Shown: positions 19,361 to 29,320, counted from the first letter of the stretch. The stretch: DNA of 64,000 bases from Pantoea sp. GD03673 (GCF_029844725.1 NZ_JAOCKJ010000004.1:372001-436000), one strand, 5' to 3'. The notes: a model not told the origin generated them from the letters alone. A program made the numbers and translations.

Positions 19361-21963
19361 ACCGACTCAGTCTGGTTTTGCGTGGTTCTTTCCAGAAGCG
19401 TACTGAAGGCAGCCAGTGGCATCGGACGACCGAGGAAGTAGCCTTGCCCCTCTTCGCACGACAGCTGCTTTAGCTGATTCAGCTGCGCTTCTGTCTCAAT
19501 CCCCTCAGCCGTAATCGTCAGCGCAAAGGCGCGTGCCAGCGCGATAATCCCCGCCACCACCGATTGCGCCTGCTGCGACTCAGGGAAATCCTTCATCCAG
19601 GAACGATCGATCTTCAGGCCATTAAACGGGAAGGTTTTCAGATAACCCAGTGCCGCATAGCCGGTTCCGAAATCGTCAACGGTTAACCTCACGCCCAGCG
19701 ACCGCAACCCCTGCATCACCTCCAGCGCATGCTGTGGATGTTCAAAGGTGACGTTCTCCGTAATCTCCAGCTCCAGCCTTGTCGCGGGAAGACCGCTTTT
19801 CGCCAGCGTATCGGCCACCCGCTGCACCAGATCGCTGGTGCGAAATTCCATCGGCGAAATGTTGACGGACACATAGCGGTCGCCGCCCCAGCCCAGGGCA
19901 TCCTGACAGGCGCGCATCAGCACCCAGTCGCTGATGGTGGCGATCAGACCGCTCTCTTCCGCCAGCGGAATAAAGTGGTCAGGCGTAATCCATTGATCCG
20001 GGGCAATCTGCCAGCGAATCAGTGCCTCGGCCCCCGCCAGCTGACCGGTCAGCAGTTGATAGCGGGGCTGGTAGTGCAGGCGAAATTCATTGTTCTTCAG
20101 CGCTTTCTCAATCCGCCGCGCCATTTCACGCTTATCCTCGCGCTGGCTGGCCATTTCACTGGCATACCAGACCCACTGATTGCGTCCGGCTTCGCGCGCC
20201 TCCGTCAGCGCAATATCGGCCATGCGCAGCAGCCCTTCCGGGTGGCTGGCATCCTGCGGGACACAGGCAATCCCCATGCTGATGGTGAGATAATGGACAT
20301 GCTGGCCGGTGCTGATCGGCTGCTGGATCTCATGCACCAGCCGGGCACAACGCTGATCGACGCGCTCGCGGTTCGTTTCACGCAATACCAGCACAAACTC
20401 ATCCCCGCCCAGTCGCGCCACCAGCTCCTGCGGGCCGATACAGCGCTTCAGACGCTGTGCGACCTGGCTCAGCACCTCATCGCCCGTTGCATGGCCCCAG
20501 GTTTCGTTGATTGGCCTGAACTGATCGAGATCGAGGGTAATCAGCGTCAGCGGCGCGATTCCCTCCGGCTTCTCAAGATGCTGTGTCAGAAACTCCTGCA
20601 GCTGCACACGGTTCGACAGACCCGTTAACACGTCGTGACGCGACAGGAACTGAATGCGCGCCTCCGCTTCCATACCCTGCGTGATGTCCGATACCGTGCC
20701 GCGGAAGCCGATGCGCCGAGTGTCGTGCCAGACGGTTTTCGCCACCAGCTGGCCGATACGGCGGTTACCCTGGGCCGACATAAACTGGCAGCGCAGAGGC
20801 ATCTGTTGCGCCTCCTGCTCCTGGCGCAGCAGCCAGGCGACCAGCGAGTGGCTGGGATGGGTCAGCAGCTGATCAATGTGTCGTCCCAGCCAGTGTGACA
20901 TGTCGTGTCCGGTGACGTTTTCAAAGCGTGCGGACAGGTAGATCAGGCGGCCCTCCTCATCCGTTTCCCAGATCCAGTCTGACGCCGCCTCAGCGAGATC
21001 GCGAAACCGCGCTTCGCTGCTGGCCAGCTCCTGCTGGCTGATCGCCAGCATAGCAAAGCGCCGGTCTGAGAGGATCGCATTGGAGAGTGCATGGCGGCTG
21101 ACGCGATGGGTAATGATGCCGATGATGATCGCCGTCATCATCAGCAGTGGCAGCAGAAACCAGATCAGGCCCATGCCAGGCATCTTTGGCGTCCAGCGCA
21201 GCACAACCGGCTCGCCGCCAGGCAACGGTTGTGTCATCCGCGGTTCACGCAGGGCATCCTCTTCACTGACGGGCAGACGGAGTCCGCGCACATCCAGCGT
21301 TGTGCCCAGCGCCTGTAATTTGTCGGGCGTGAAGAGACTGACAAACACCATGATTGACGCTGGCCCCGCCATAGGCGGCACGTTCGTCAGTTTGCCGCTG
21401 CTGATCGGTGCGGCTACCACAATGGCGGGCAGGTGATTGACCAGGGCATCACGGGCTATCGCTTTATTGTTGAGCTGACGCGCAGCCGCAATCATCGGCC
21501 GGGTCTCACTGCCCAGCCACGCCTCCAGCGGCGTATCCACCAGCTGCCCGTTAATCACGCTGTAGGTGGTGTGGCCTTTGCTGTCGACCACGAACACGCC
21601 TTCATAGTGATACTCTTCGTAGAGGCCCGGTCCGAAGTTCTCTTCGTCATACGCCCAGACTTTGTTCACCCTGACATGGAGATTGCGCCAGGCTTCACCC
21701 CAGAAGGCATAGTCCCGGATATCTGTAATCATCGCCTCCTGACGATTTTGCCACGCCTGCTGCATCAGCATCCGGTCATGCTCAACCGATGCGCTGTTCT
21801 GGCGCTGCGCAATTGTCAGCACCATCAGCATCGAGAGCACCAGCACACCAAACAGCAGCAGCGAAAGCGTGCGCAGGCTGCGCCGCGTAAAGCGGACAGT
21901 GCGGTCTTCAGCGGCATGTCTGAATGGCGGCGACGGCGGCGTCGGAGGGGTAAAAGTCATCAA
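19357..21963 (-). CDS. CHASE4-PAS-GGDEF-EAL cyclic-di-GMP enzyme
   Basis: 868 residues in the inner membrane. Order: helix 1 (about 30-53), periplasmic CHASE4-type sensor (DIRDYAFWGEAWRNLH..., to about 260), helix 2 (about 264-288), PAS (about 318-430), GGDEF with intact LARLGGDEFVLVL near residue 517, and EAL with intact GAEALIRW near 646 and VDDFGTGYAAL. Both catalytic motifs are kept, so it could make and degrade c-di-GMP. In such fusions one activity often dominates; which one cannot be read from sequence. A sigma-28 promoter upstream ties it to the flagellar regulon, where a phosphodiesterase role (like PdeH) would make sense. Confidence 0.93.
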   Translation of the reverse strand: MMTFTPPTPPSPPFRHAAEDRTVRFTRRSLRTLSLLLFGVLVLSMLMVLTIAQRQNSASVEHDRMLMQQAWQNRQEAMITDIRDYAFWGEAWRNLHVRVNKVWAYDEENFGPGLYEEYHYEGVFVVDSKGHTTYSVINGQLVDTPLEAWLGSETRPMIAAARQLNNKAIARDALVNHLPAIVVAAPISSGKLTNVPPMAGPASIMVFVSLFTPDKLQALGTTLDVRGLRLPVSEEDALREPRMTQPLPGGEPVVLRWTPKMPGMGLIWFLLPLLMMTAIIIGIITHRVSRHALSNAILSDRRFAMLAISQQELASSEARFRDLAEAASDWIWETDEEGRLIYLSARFENVTGHDMSHWLGRHIDQLLTHPSHSLVAWLLRQEQEAQQMPLRCQFMSAQGNRRIGQLVAKTVWHDTRRIGFRGTVSDITQGMEAEARIQFLSRHDVLTGLSNRVQLQEFLTQHLEKPEGIAPLTLITLDLDQFRPINETWGHATGDEVLSQVAQRLKRCIGPQELVARLGGDEFVLVLRETNRERVDQRCARLVHEIQQPISTGQHVHYLTISMGIACVPQDASHPEGLLRMADIALTEAREAGRNQWVWYASEMASQREDKREMARRIEKALKNNEFRLHYQPRYQLLTGQLAGAEALIRWQIAPDQWITPDHFIPLAEESGLIATISDWVLMRACQDALGWGGDRYVSVNISPMEFRTSDLVQRVADTLAKSGLPATRLELEITENVTFEHPQHALEVMQGLRSLGVRLTVDDFGTGYAALGYLKTFPFNGLKIDRSWMKDFPESQQAQSVVAGIIALARAFALTITAEGIETEAQLNQLKQLSCEEGQGYFLGRPMPLAAFSTLLERTTQNQTESV

Positions 21964-22043
21964 GAGTGCTCACTACACAGCCAGAGGTTAAGATCACAGG
22001 CCTGCAATACCACATACGTTGCTGGCCAGATTAGTTTCATCAG

Positions 22044-22070
22044 TTATCGGCTCACATGCCCGGGTGTTTA
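22044..22070 (-). promoter_or_regulatory. Sigma-28 promoter for the GGDEF-EAL gene
   Basis: On the minus strand TAAACACC, 11 nt, GCCGATAA: the -10 element is perfect, TAAA of the -35 is kept, and spacing is exact. It lies about 80 nt upstream of the start at 21963. Confidence 0.65.
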
Positions 22071-22173
22071 GCCTGCAGGTAACATTTTGCGCTTAAATAT
22101 TGTGTTACAGGCTCACTCGACAGCGATCGGGTGCATTGCTACTATGCGCTAACCTTCGCTGGCAGAGTCGCCT

Positions 22174-22824
22174 ATGAACACCAATTCCGACAGAGTGACC
22201 CTGACGCTGTTCTACGTCGGCAGCTTTGTGGTCTATTACCTGGTTACCATGCTGATCACGCTGTTTCCTAATTACAGCGTGCTGCGTAATGACGGCCTGC
22301 TGGTTCCCGTACTCTGCCTGTTTGAATTTGCTGTTATCTACCCGCTTTATCGCTTCTACTGCCAGCGTCGCACCGATTTGCCGCTGGGTGAGCTTTGCAC
22401 GCTGCAAACCCTGCTGTTTACCGGCGCACTGTTTGTGCTGATGGCGGCACAGATGCAGTTCATGCAGCCGGAAGGGTGGCTGGTGATGCAGGCCCAGCAG
22501 GGACGTAATTCACTGTTGATCCTGCTGCTGACCGCCGTGCTGCTGGCCCCGGTATTTGAAGAGGTGCTGTTCCGCGGTTTCCTGTTGCAGGGTTTTCTGC
22601 TGTGGGCACCCCGCAGTCGCTTTGCCTGTATGCTGCTGACCTCACTGCTGTTTGCCGTGATGCATACGCAGTATGTGCACTGGCAGACCCTTATTGCGCT
22701 GACGCTGTTTTCGCTGCTGCTTTGCTACGCCCGGCTGCGCAGTAACAGTCTGGCGCTGCCCATTTTCCTGCACACCCTGAACAACCTGATTGCGCTGCTG
22801 CCCGCCTGGTATTTCGCGGGCTAG
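22174..22824 (+). CDS. CPBP family intramembrane metalloprotease
   Basis: 216 residues, about six or seven membrane helices. It carries the CPBP/Abi motifs: the Glu pair with Arg in FEEVLFRGFLLQG (about residues 129-140), a His in LLFAVMHTQY, and the terminal FLHTLNNL motif. Family members include CAAX prenyl proteases and bacteriocin self-immunity proteins; the substrate here is unknown. It is a single gene, divergent from the GGDEF-EAL gene. Confidence 0.88.
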   Translation: MNTNSDRVTLTLFYVGSFVVYYLVTMLITLFPNYSVLRNDGLLVPVLCLFEFAVIYPLYRFYCQRRTDLPLGELCTLQTLLFTGALFVLMAAQMQFMQPEGWLVMQAQQGRNSLLILLLTAVLLAPVFEEVLFRGFLLQGFLLWAPRSRFACMLLTSLLFAVMHTQYVHWQTLIALTLFSLLLCYARLRSNSLALPIFLHTLNNLIALLPAWYFAG

Positions 22825-22997
22825 TTCTGCACCTGCTCCCCCCTCTTACACCGCCCGCACCCTGCCGCCACCTCCTGTCTGGCAGGCCACAGCTCACACT
22901 GACAATGCCGCCCCGTCACGTTTGTCTATACTGGATGTTAAAAAGGGAAAAAAAGCACCACAGTCCGGACCACCAGACCGTGTTAAGGAGAGGATCT

Positions 22998-23168
22998 ATG
23001 TTGATAGGATTTGTGTTGTTAGTGAGCGCGTGCGGTTACGATGCCTGCGAAGCACTGCCGGTCTCGGAGCGCATCTATCCGACGAAGGTCGACTGTGAAA
23101 CAATGGCAAACCGTATTCATAAAGTCAGACCAAATGTGGTACTGCTTTGTGGTGAGGTACATCGATGA
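22998..23168 (+). CDS. Small Cys-rich protein, possibly DUF1482 (YebW-like)
   Basis: 56 residues from an ATG at 22998 with AAGGAGAGG ahead. It starts with a hydrophobic stretch (MLIGFVLLVSACGY) and holds four cysteines (SACGYDACEAL, VDCETMAN, LLCGEV). The layout recalls YebW-type DUF1482 proteins (hydrophobic start, C-x-x-x-C, then a Cys in a helix), but similarity is weak and unproven. Confidence 0.55.
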   Translation: MLIGFVLLVSACGYDACEALPVSERIYPTKVDCETMANRIHKVRPNVVLLCGEVHR

Positions 23169-23267
23169 TTCAGGACCAGATTCAATAAAGCCGGGCTGCA
23201 ACATTGCAAGCTGACGCTTTAGCGTACAAAATATAAGCTGTTGTTAACCATTACCGTTGTGAATCCC

Positions 23268-23498
23268 ATGAAAACATCACGCCCCCGTCGTCCTGGTGGA
23301 CGCTGGGTTTACTATCTTTTGTATGATGGCATTCTGTGGCCCTGCCCCGTCCGATGGGAGTGGGAGAGCAGCTATGGCGGCTGGTTGCCTTTTTACTACA
23401 CACCAACCTTTGAGTTTGTGGTGGGCGATCCACGCAAGGCTTATCGCATTGCGCGCAGCGACGTGCGGACTAAACGGCGCGAAGATGCCTTTGTCTGA
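23268..23498 (+). CDS. Hypothetical small aromatic-rich protein
   Basis: 76 residues, rich in Trp, Tyr and Arg (RWVYYLLYDGILWPCPVRWEWESSYGGWLPFYYTPTFEF). There is no clear ribosome binding site and no recognised family. It is called only because it fills the gap between neighbours and has a plausible single-domain composition. Confidence 0.3.
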   Translation: MKTSRPRRPGGRWVYYLLYDGILWPCPVRWEWESSYGGWLPFYYTPTFEFVVGDPRKAYRIARSDVRTKRREDAFV

Positions 23499-23504
23499 GT
23501 GCGT

Positions 23505-23609
23505 TTATCGCCACGGCAGCCATGAGGCTGTCAGCAGAAAATAAACCGCTTCCAGCACGATAATCACCATCAGTAATATGCCCAGCGAGTGGCGACTTAT
23601 CCACTTCAT
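23505..23609 (-). CDS. Small membrane protein (34 residues) downstream of yniD
   Basis: MKWISRHSLGILLMVIIVLEAVYFLLTASWLPWR: one membrane helix, positive N-terminus, Trp-rich end. It starts 4 bp after the yniD stop and is probably translationally coupled, since it lacks a strong ribosome site of its own. Family not recognised. Confidence 0.5.
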   Translation of the reverse strand: MKWISRHSLGILLMVIIVLEAVYFLLTASWLPWR

Positions 23610-23613
23610 CGGC

Positions 23614-23721
23614 TCAGGCCCAGATCATGGCAGCCCAGCGTATCAGCAGCAGCCCGCCGCAGATGCACAACAGAACCAGCACCATCTTCCAGTATTTTTT
23701 AGCCGCCCGGTATCTTGTCAC
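23614..23721 (-). CDS. yniD: Small membrane protein YniD
   Basis: 35 residues from a GTG at 23721 with AGAGGAAACCGA ahead. The core KYWKMVLVLLCICGGLLLIRWAAMIW aligns almost position by position with E. coli YniD (KHWKMVVVLLAICGAMLLLRWAAMIW). A single inner-membrane helix; function unknown. Its small size and GTG start make it easy to miss. Confidence 0.85.
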   Translation of the reverse strand: MTRYRAAKKYWKMVLVLLCICGGLLLIRWAAMIWA

Positions 23722-23747
23722 CTCGGTTTCCTCTGATCAGAAAGCGA

Positions 23748-23769
23748 AGATGCGCCAGAAGGCGCATCT
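23748..23769. terminator. Hairpin between osmC and yniD
   Basis: Perfect 9-bp stem AGATGCGCC/GGCGCATCT with loop AGAA. No T-run on either strand. It may end osmC transcription or act as a processing site in an osmC-yniD transcript. Confidence 0.5.
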
Positions 23770-23841
23770 GTTCCGGTCAGTAACAGGACCGGGAGGCATA
23801 GCATAACGTCCGGGCCACCAAAAGGCGACCCGTTGCCAGCA

Positions 23842-24270
23842 TCAGTTGTTCAGGGTGTAATCCAGCGTAATTTCCGCGTTCAGTACCTGAGAAACCGGGC
23901 AGCCCGCTTTGGCTTTATTGATGATCTCGTCAAAGGCCGACGCATCAACGCCAGGCAGAGAGATCGTGCTGGTCAGCGCCACTTTGGTGATGGCAAAGCC
24001 GTCGCCTTTTTTATCCAGCGACACGTCCGCCGTTGTGTCAATGCTTTCCGGCGTATGGCCTGCATTGCCCAGCATCAGCGACAGTGCCATGGAGAAACAG
24101 GCCGCATGTGCTGCACCAATCAGCTCTTCCGGGTTGGTGCCTTTGCCGCCTTCAAAACGGGTATTAAAGCCATAAGGCTGCTGGCTCAGCACGCCGCTCT
24201 CGGTGCTGACGGTGCCTTTGCCTTTGATATCGCCTTCCCAGTGCGCCGAACCTTTCTTATGAATGGTCAT
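23842..24270 (-). CDS. osmC: Peroxiredoxin OsmC
   Basis: 142 residues. It is an organic-hydroperoxide reductase with the two redox cysteines in AAHAACFSMALS and KAGCPVSQ, plus the catalytic Arg in FNTRFEGGKGTNPEELIGAAHA. The start MTIHKKGSAHWEGDI follows CAGGAGGAATGAC and matches E. coli OsmC; the longer frame to 24318 is rejected. In E. coli it is osmotically and RpoS/Rcs regulated. Confidence 0.96.
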   Translation of the reverse strand: MTIHKKGSAHWEGDIKGKGTVSTESGVLSQQPYGFNTRFEGGKGTNPEELIGAAHAACFSMALSLMLGNAGHTPESIDTTADVSLDKKGDGFAITKVALTSTISLPGVDASAFDEIINKAKAGCPVSQVLNAEITLDYTLNN

Positions 24271-24327
24271 GTCATTCCTCCTGTTGGTAAAGAAGCTAAG
24301 TATAGACAACGCATTCATTTTCGCAGG

Positions 24328-25515
24328 CTAACTCACTGCGCGGGGACGTGATGCGATGCTCTGTGGTGCCAGCAACGCCTCCGCCTGCACCAGTGAGTCA
24401 CGGGTGATGTCGCTAATCGACTTCGCCCCGGTCAGCGTCATGGCCACCCGCATCTCTTTCTCTATCAGGTTCAGCAGGTTTTCCACACCGCGCTGACCGT
24501 GAGTGGCCAGTGCATAGATAAATGCCCGTCCCAGCAGCACGCTGTCTGCGCCCAGCGCAATCATCCGCACCACATCCAGCCCGTTGCGGATGCCGCTGTC
24601 TGCCAGAAGGGTGATGTCGCCTTTGACCGCATCCGCGATGGCCGGTAATGCGCGTGCCGAGGAGAGCACGCCATCCAGCTGGCGTCCGCCGTGATTCGAG
24701 ACCACGATGCCATCGGCACCAAAGCGCACCGCATCCCGCGCATCTTCCGGATCGAGAATGCCTTTGATCACCATCGGCCCCTCCCAGAATTCGCGGATCC
24801 ACTCCAGATCTTTCCAGCTGATAGAGGGATCGAAGTTGTTCGCCAGCCAGCCGATGTAATCTTCCAGCCCGGTGGGCTTGCCCAGATAGGCAGAAATATT
24901 CCCCAAATCGTGAGGACGGCCCTGCAAACCCACATCCAGCGCCCACTGTGGATGCGTGACCGCCTGCCAGTAACGACGCAGCGCCGCGTGATTGCCGCTC
25001 ATACCGGAGTGCGCATCACGATAGCGCGCACCCGGCGTCGGCATATCCACGGTAAACACCAGCGTTGAGCAACCGGCGGCTTTGGCACGTTCCAGCGCAT
25101 TGCGCATAAAACCGCGGTCACGCAGCACGTAAAGCTGGAACCACATCGGCCGGTTGATCTGCGGGGCCACCTCTTCAATCGGGCAGACCGAGACGGTCGA
25201 CAGGGTAAACGGAATGCCTTTCAGAGCTGCCGCACGTGCCGCCTGCACTTCTCCCCGGCGGGCATACATGCCGCACAGGCCGACCGGTGCCAGCGCAACC
25301 GGCATCGACAGGGTTTCATTGAATAATCTGGTTTCAAGGCTCAGTTCCGACATGTTCTTCAGAATGCGCTGGCGCAGCGCCACATCTGACAGATCTTCCA
25401 CGTTGCGGCGCAGGGTGTGCTCGGCATACGCCCCGCCGTCAAGATAGTGAAACAGGAACGGCGGCAGGATGCGTTGCGCGGCGGCGCGATAGTCACTGGC
25501 AGCTGAGATAATCAT
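24328..25515 (-). CDS. lldD: FMN-dependent L-lactate dehydrogenase
   Basis: 395 residues. It oxidises L-lactate to pyruvate at the inner membrane, passing electrons to quinone. FMN-family motifs are visible: [17 protein letters not shown], the [13 protein letters not shown] segment, KGILDPEDA, and the catalytic [10 protein letters not shown] followed by [21 protein letters not shown]. It is the last gene of lldPRD; its ATG overlaps the lldR stop (TGATG). Confidence 0.96.
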   Translation of the reverse strand: MIISAASDYRAAAQRILPPFLFHYLDGGAYAEHTLRRNVEDLSDVALRQRILKNMSELSLETRLFNETLSMPVALAPVGLCGMYARRGEVQAARAAALKGIPFTLSTVSVCPIEEVAPQINRPMWFQLYVLRDRGFMRNALERAKAAGCSTLVFTVDMPTPGARYRDAHSGMSGNHAALRRYWQAVTHPQWALDVGLQGRPHDLGNISAYLGKPTGLEDYIGWLANNFDPSISWKDLEWIREFWEGPMVIKGILDPEDARDAVRFGADGIVVSNHGGRQLDGVLSSARALPAIADAVKGDITLLADSGIRNGLDVVRMIALGADSVLLGRAFIYALATHGQRGVENLLNLIEKEMRVAMTLTGAKSISDITRDSLVQAEALLAPQSIASRPRAVS

Positions 25516-26291
25516 CAGTCAGATTCCTTTGGGTTGCGTGTGTCGTTATCCGGTAAGCGGGTGATGCGCGCCTGGCGCGCTTCATCTTCATGGAGGCTTT
25601 TCATGGTGGCGTGGACAAACCCCAGATGCTGCATCGCGGCCTGACGGGCCGCTTCCGCATCGCCCGCGAGAATCGCATCAAGCAGCGCCTGGTGCTGCTC
25701 CGTCAGGCGGGCAAAAATCGCGGGCTGGGTATACATGCGCTGACGGCTCTGCATCACCGACGACTGCAGCAGCGCGAAAAAGCCGCGCATGGTCTGCAGC
25801 AGCACCACGTTGTGGGACGCTTCGGCAATGGCCAGATGAAAGCGCACATCGGCCTGAGCAGCGAGATCAGGGTCATCACTCTCTTTCAGCTTCAGGGTGG
25901 CGTCGAAAGCGAACTGCAGCTTCTCTTTGTCGGCCCCGGTGGCGCGCAGTGCTGCATGCCAGGCGGTGCTGGCCTCAATGGCGTGGCGTGCCTCCAGAAT
26001 ATCGTAGCGGTAGTCGGGATCGTCATGCAGCAGCTGGCGAATCGGCCCGACAATGCGCTGTTCCGACCAGGGTGCCAGCTGTTGGCGGATCCAGGTGCCG
26101 CCGCCGCGTCGGCTGACCAGCATCCCACTGCTGATCAGCTGCTGTATTGCTTCACGCAGCGAGGAGCGAGAGACGCCGAGTTCCGCCGAGAGCTGCCGCT
26201 CGGCAGGCAGGCGCATGCCTGGTTCAAGCTGATGGTCGGTGATGTACGCCTGGAGGCGCGTCACCAGCGGTTCGGTAGTGTTGTTGCTCAT
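25515..26291 (-). CDS. lldR: GntR/FadR-type lactate regulator LldR
   Basis: 258 residues: winged helix ([41 protein letters not shown]) and a C-terminal FCD domain with metal/effector residues ([39 protein letters not shown]). LldR represses or activates lldPRD depending on L-lactate. Start and stop overlap lldP (ATGA) and lldD, a tight operon. Two matching operators flank the lldP leader. Confidence 0.95.
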   Translation of the reverse strand: MSNNTTEPLVTRLQAYITDHQLEPGMRLPAERQLSAELGVSRSSLREAIQQLISSGMLVSRRGGGTWIRQQLAPWSEQRIVGPIRQLLHDDPDYRYDILEARHAIEASTAWHAALRATGADKEKLQFAFDATLKLKESDDPDLAAQADVRFHLAIAEASHNVVLLQTMRGFFALLQSSVMQSRQRMYTQPAIFARLTEQHQALLDAILAGDAEAARQAAMQHLGFVHATMKSLHEDEARQARITRLPDNDTRNPKESD

Positions 26292-27943
26292 GGGATCATC
26301 CAGGGGAAAACGTAGGCCTGAAGCGTGGTAATCACCCCCACCATACAGGTGAAAATCAGGCTGTGCTTAACGGTAAACCGGAACAGGTCAGACTCTTTCC
26401 CCACCAGCCCGACCGCCGCACAGGCAATGGCGATCGACTGCGGCGAGATCATCTTGCCCGTCACGCCGCCAGTGGTGTTAGCCGCCACCAGCAGAACATC
26501 GGAGACACCAATCTGCTGGGCGGTGGTGGCCTGTAAAGCAGCAAACAGCGCATTCGACGAGGTATCGGATCCGGTCAGGAAGACGCCCAGCCAGCCCAGG
26601 AACGGCGAAAAGAAGGTAAACGCGTGGCCGGTGTGTGCCAGCGCCAGCGCCAGCGTCGCAGAGAGGCCGGAATAGTTGGAGATAAACGCAAAGGCCAGCA
26701 CCATCCCGATGGAGTAGATCGGCAGCGCCAGCTCTTTCAGCGTTTCCCCAAAGGTCTGCAGCGCCGCCTTTGGCTTCATGCGCAGGAACAGAATAGCCAT
26801 GATCGCCGCAATTAAGATGGCGGTGCCGGTGGCGGACACCAGATCCAGCTTAAAGATGGCCGGAAAAGGGGTCGCGCTGCCGACCACGGGCGGCATACGT
26901 GCCACCAGCTCATTCAGCATCGGGACCGGCATAGCCAGCACCCAGTCATAGAGCGCACCGCCTTTGGCGAACAGCGCTTTAAACGGCGGGATGCTCCAGA
27001 GCGTGACGGTGGCGGTAAGAAACAGGAACGGCATCCAGGCGCGGAGCACCTGCCCCAGCCGATACGTCTGCGGCGGCTGCAGGGAGGCGTCCTGCTTCGC
27101 CTCTGCATCGGCAAAGCGAAAAATGCGCACCGGTTTCCAGACGCGCAGAAACAGCGTCAGCGAAATCAGCGAGGCGAGCGACGAGATAATGTCGGGCAGC
27201 TCCGGGCCCAGGAAGTTGGAGCTGAGGAACTGGGCAATGGCAAACGATCCCCCCGCGACCATGACCGCGGGCCAGGTCTCTTTCACGCCGCGCCAGCCAT
27301 CCATAATCGCCATAATCCAGAACAGCACAATCAGCGTCAGCAGCGGCAGCTGGCGTCCGGCCATCTGGCCGATGGCAAAGCTGTCCAGCCCGGTCACCTG
27401 GCCCGCCACGATAATGGGGATCCCCATCGCGCCAAACGCAACAGGCGCGGTATTCACAATCAGGCAAAGCCCGGCGGCGTAGAGCGGATTAAAACCCAGC
27501 CCGACCAGCAGCGCGGCGGTTATCGCCACTGGCGCACCAAAGCCCGCCGCCCCCTCCAGGAAAGCACCGAACGAGAAGCCCACAATCAGCATCTGCAGAC
27601 GCTGATCGGGGGTAATTGACAGAATGGAGGCGCGAATAATGTCGAACTGACCCGTTTTGACCGAGATCCTGTAGACGAAAACCGCGGCGACAATGATCCA
27701 GGCAATCGGCCACAACCCATAGAGAAAGCCATACACCACAGCGGCCAGCGCCTGGGCCGCCGGCATCTGGTAGAGAAACAGCGCCACCAGCAACGCCAGC
27801 ACCACGGTGGTGGTCGCCGCCAGGTAGCCTTTCATCTTCAGCTTAATCAGCGCAAAAAAGAAAAAGAGAATCGGGATCAGCGCGACCAGGCTTGAGAGCC
27901 AGATATTACCCAGCGGATCGTAATTTTGTTGCCAGATCTGCAT
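26288..27943 (-). CDS. lldP: L-lactate permease LldP
   Basis: 551 residues, the same length as E. coli LldP, with about 13 helices. It shares long stretches with it ([71 protein letters not shown]). It takes up lactate and glycolate with protons. The start MQIWQQNYD is chosen by homology; the frame open to 27979 has no support. First gene of lldPRD. Confidence 0.96.
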   Translation of the reverse strand: MQIWQQNYDPLGNIWLSSLVALIPILFFFFALIKLKMKGYLAATTTVVLALLVALFLYQMPAAQALAAVVYGFLYGLWPIAWIIVAAVFVYRISVKTGQFDIIRASILSITPDQRLQMLIVGFSFGAFLEGAAGFGAPVAITAALLVGLGFNPLYAAGLCLIVNTAPVAFGAMGIPIIVAGQVTGLDSFAIGQMAGRQLPLLTLIVLFWIMAIMDGWRGVKETWPAVMVAGGSFAIAQFLSSNFLGPELPDIISSLASLISLTLFLRVWKPVRIFRFADAEAKQDASLQPPQTYRLGQVLRAWMPFLFLTATVTLWSIPPFKALFAKGGALYDWVLAMPVPMLNELVARMPPVVGSATPFPAIFKLDLVSATGTAILIAAIMAILFLRMKPKAALQTFGETLKELALPIYSIGMVLAFAFISNYSGLSATLALALAHTGHAFTFFSPFLGWLGVFLTGSDTSSNALFAALQATTAQQIGVSDVLLVAANTTGGVTGKMISPQSIAIACAAVGLVGKESDLFRFTVKHSLIFTCMVGVITTLQAYVFPWMIP

Positions 27944-28011
27944 GCCAGTATCTCCAGAGGAAGAGGTGACGTGGCACACAGCCGCTCTGCTGCATACCCT
28001 TTCGCCCCGGA

Positions 28012-28024
28012 TTGGTCAGACCAA
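28012..28024. promoter_or_regulatory. LldR operator (promoter-proximal)
   Basis: TTGGTC-A-GACCAA, a perfect palindrome of the PdhR/LldR class, 68 nt upstream of lldP. It pairs with the copy at 28136; the centres are 124 bp apart, similar to the O1/O2 layout described for E. coli lldPRD. Confidence 0.85.
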
Positions 28025-28135
28025 ACCGCTGTCCCGGGGCGTATGGCAACAGATAGTTAATGCATTGTTAATCTATGGCAACAGAAGTTGGGTGAATTTT
28101 CCCGGAGTGTGAACCAGAGAAAAATATTGCCGGAA

Positions 28136-28148
28136 TTGGTCGGACCAA
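28136..28148. promoter_or_regulatory. LldR operator (upstream)
   Basis: TTGGTC-G-GACCAA, a perfect palindrome lying 3 bp beyond the cynX-like stop codon. With the site at 28012 it could form a repression loop across the lldP promoter. Confidence 0.85.
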
Positions 28149-28150
28149 AA

Positions 28151-29320
28151 TCAGCCATTTCCTTCGGGAAAGGCGCGCTGATAGCTGTGCGGATGAAAAC
28201 GCAGATTAAGCGCAATCAACAGCAGCGTGACCGTCGCCTGCAGGATCCAGACGCTGGTGAAATTTCCGGTGAGCGCATGCAGCTGTCCGGCGATAAACGG
28301 CATGCTGCCCGCGATAATAAAGCCGACGCCCTGCATAAAGGCCACCAGCCGCGCACCAGCCTGGGGCTGCGCCAGATGATCCAGCGCCAGCACCAGTGCC
28401 AGTGGAAACGCCCCGCCCAGCCCGAAACCTGCCATCCCCGCCCAGAGCCACGGTGCCAGCTGCGGCGCAAACAGAAAGCCGAGCATGCCGCAAAGCTGCA
28501 TGGCCAGTGTCAGCAGCAATAACGGGCGGCGATCGCGGCCCCGTGCCAGCAGGGGCAGCAGCAGCGCCCCGGCGACCTGACAGCCAATCATCATGCCGAG
28601 CAGTGAACCGCCCGCCTGCGCACGCCAGCCAAGCTGATGGTAAAAGTCCGGCAGCCAGGCGACGCAGATGGCGTAACCGCCGTTAACCAGACCGAAACTC
28701 AGCGCCAGCGTCCAGGCGCGGGTTTTTCGCCACAGCGGCGGCAGCGCGACGGCCTCCGTTCGGGCGGCGGGGGCAGTGGTAATCATCAGCCAGAGGATTA
28801 TGGCCAGCACCACCGGCAGCGCCCAGCTGCTCAGTGCGCCCTGCCAGCCAAGCTGCGCGGTCAGCCACGGTGAGATCGCCGCGCCAATCCCGCCGCCGCC
28901 CATCAGCGCTGCTGCCCACAGGCCGGTCACACCAGCGCTGCGGCTGCCAAAGCGCTGACGAATCAATCCCGGCATCGCCATCTGCACGATGCCAATACCC
29001 GCCCCACCCGGCACGGTACTGAGCACCAGCCCGCGTCCGTCCACCACAATCCCCCGACTCACCAGTGCCAGCAACAGCAGGATCAGCCCCCCGGACAGCA
29101 ATTTATGCACCGCAAAGCGCTGCATCAGCGGAGCACTGATTAACGCAATGGCACCCATCATGATCATCGGCACCGCAGGCAGCAGCGACGCCGCCAGCGG
29201 TGATAGACCGATGCTCTGCCGCAGCTGGCTGAGTAACGGACTGACCGAGGTCATCAGCGGCCGCATATTCAGTCCTGCCAGCACCAGGGCTGCCAGCAGG
29301 AGGTTGTTCTCTTTCTTCAT
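28151..29320 (-). CDS. CynX/NimT-family MFS transporter
   Basis: 389 residues, 12 helices. It resembles CynX (LNMRPLMTSVSPLLSQLR near the start, GLWAAALMGGGGIGAAISPWL, GLVNGGYA, GLGGAFPLALVLALDH, FMQGVGFIIAG). CynX-type carriers are linked with cyanate, nitroimidazole or related small molecules. No cyanase or carbonic anhydrase gene is adjacent. It is divergent from the LysR gene, with an 87-bp spacer, so it is a likely target of that regulator. Confidence 0.85.
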   Translation of the reverse strand: MKKENNLLLAALVLAGLNMRPLMTSVSPLLSQLRQSIGLSPLAASLLPAVPMIMMGAIALISAPLMQRFAVHKLLSGGLILLLLALVSRGIVVDGRGLVLSTVPGGAGIGIVQMAMPGLIRQRFGSRSAGVTGLWAAALMGGGGIGAAISPWLTAQLGWQGALSSWALPVVLAIILWLMITTAPAARTEAVALPPLWRKTRAWTLALSFGLVNGGYAICVAWLPDFYHQLGWRAQAGGSLLGMMIGCQVAGALLLPLLARGRDRRPLLLLTLAMQLCGMLGFLFAPQLAPWLWAGMAGFGLGGAFPLALVLALDHLAQPQAGARLVAFMQGVGFIIAGSMPFIAGQLHALTGNFTSVWILQATVTLLLIALNLRFHPHSYQRAFPEGNG

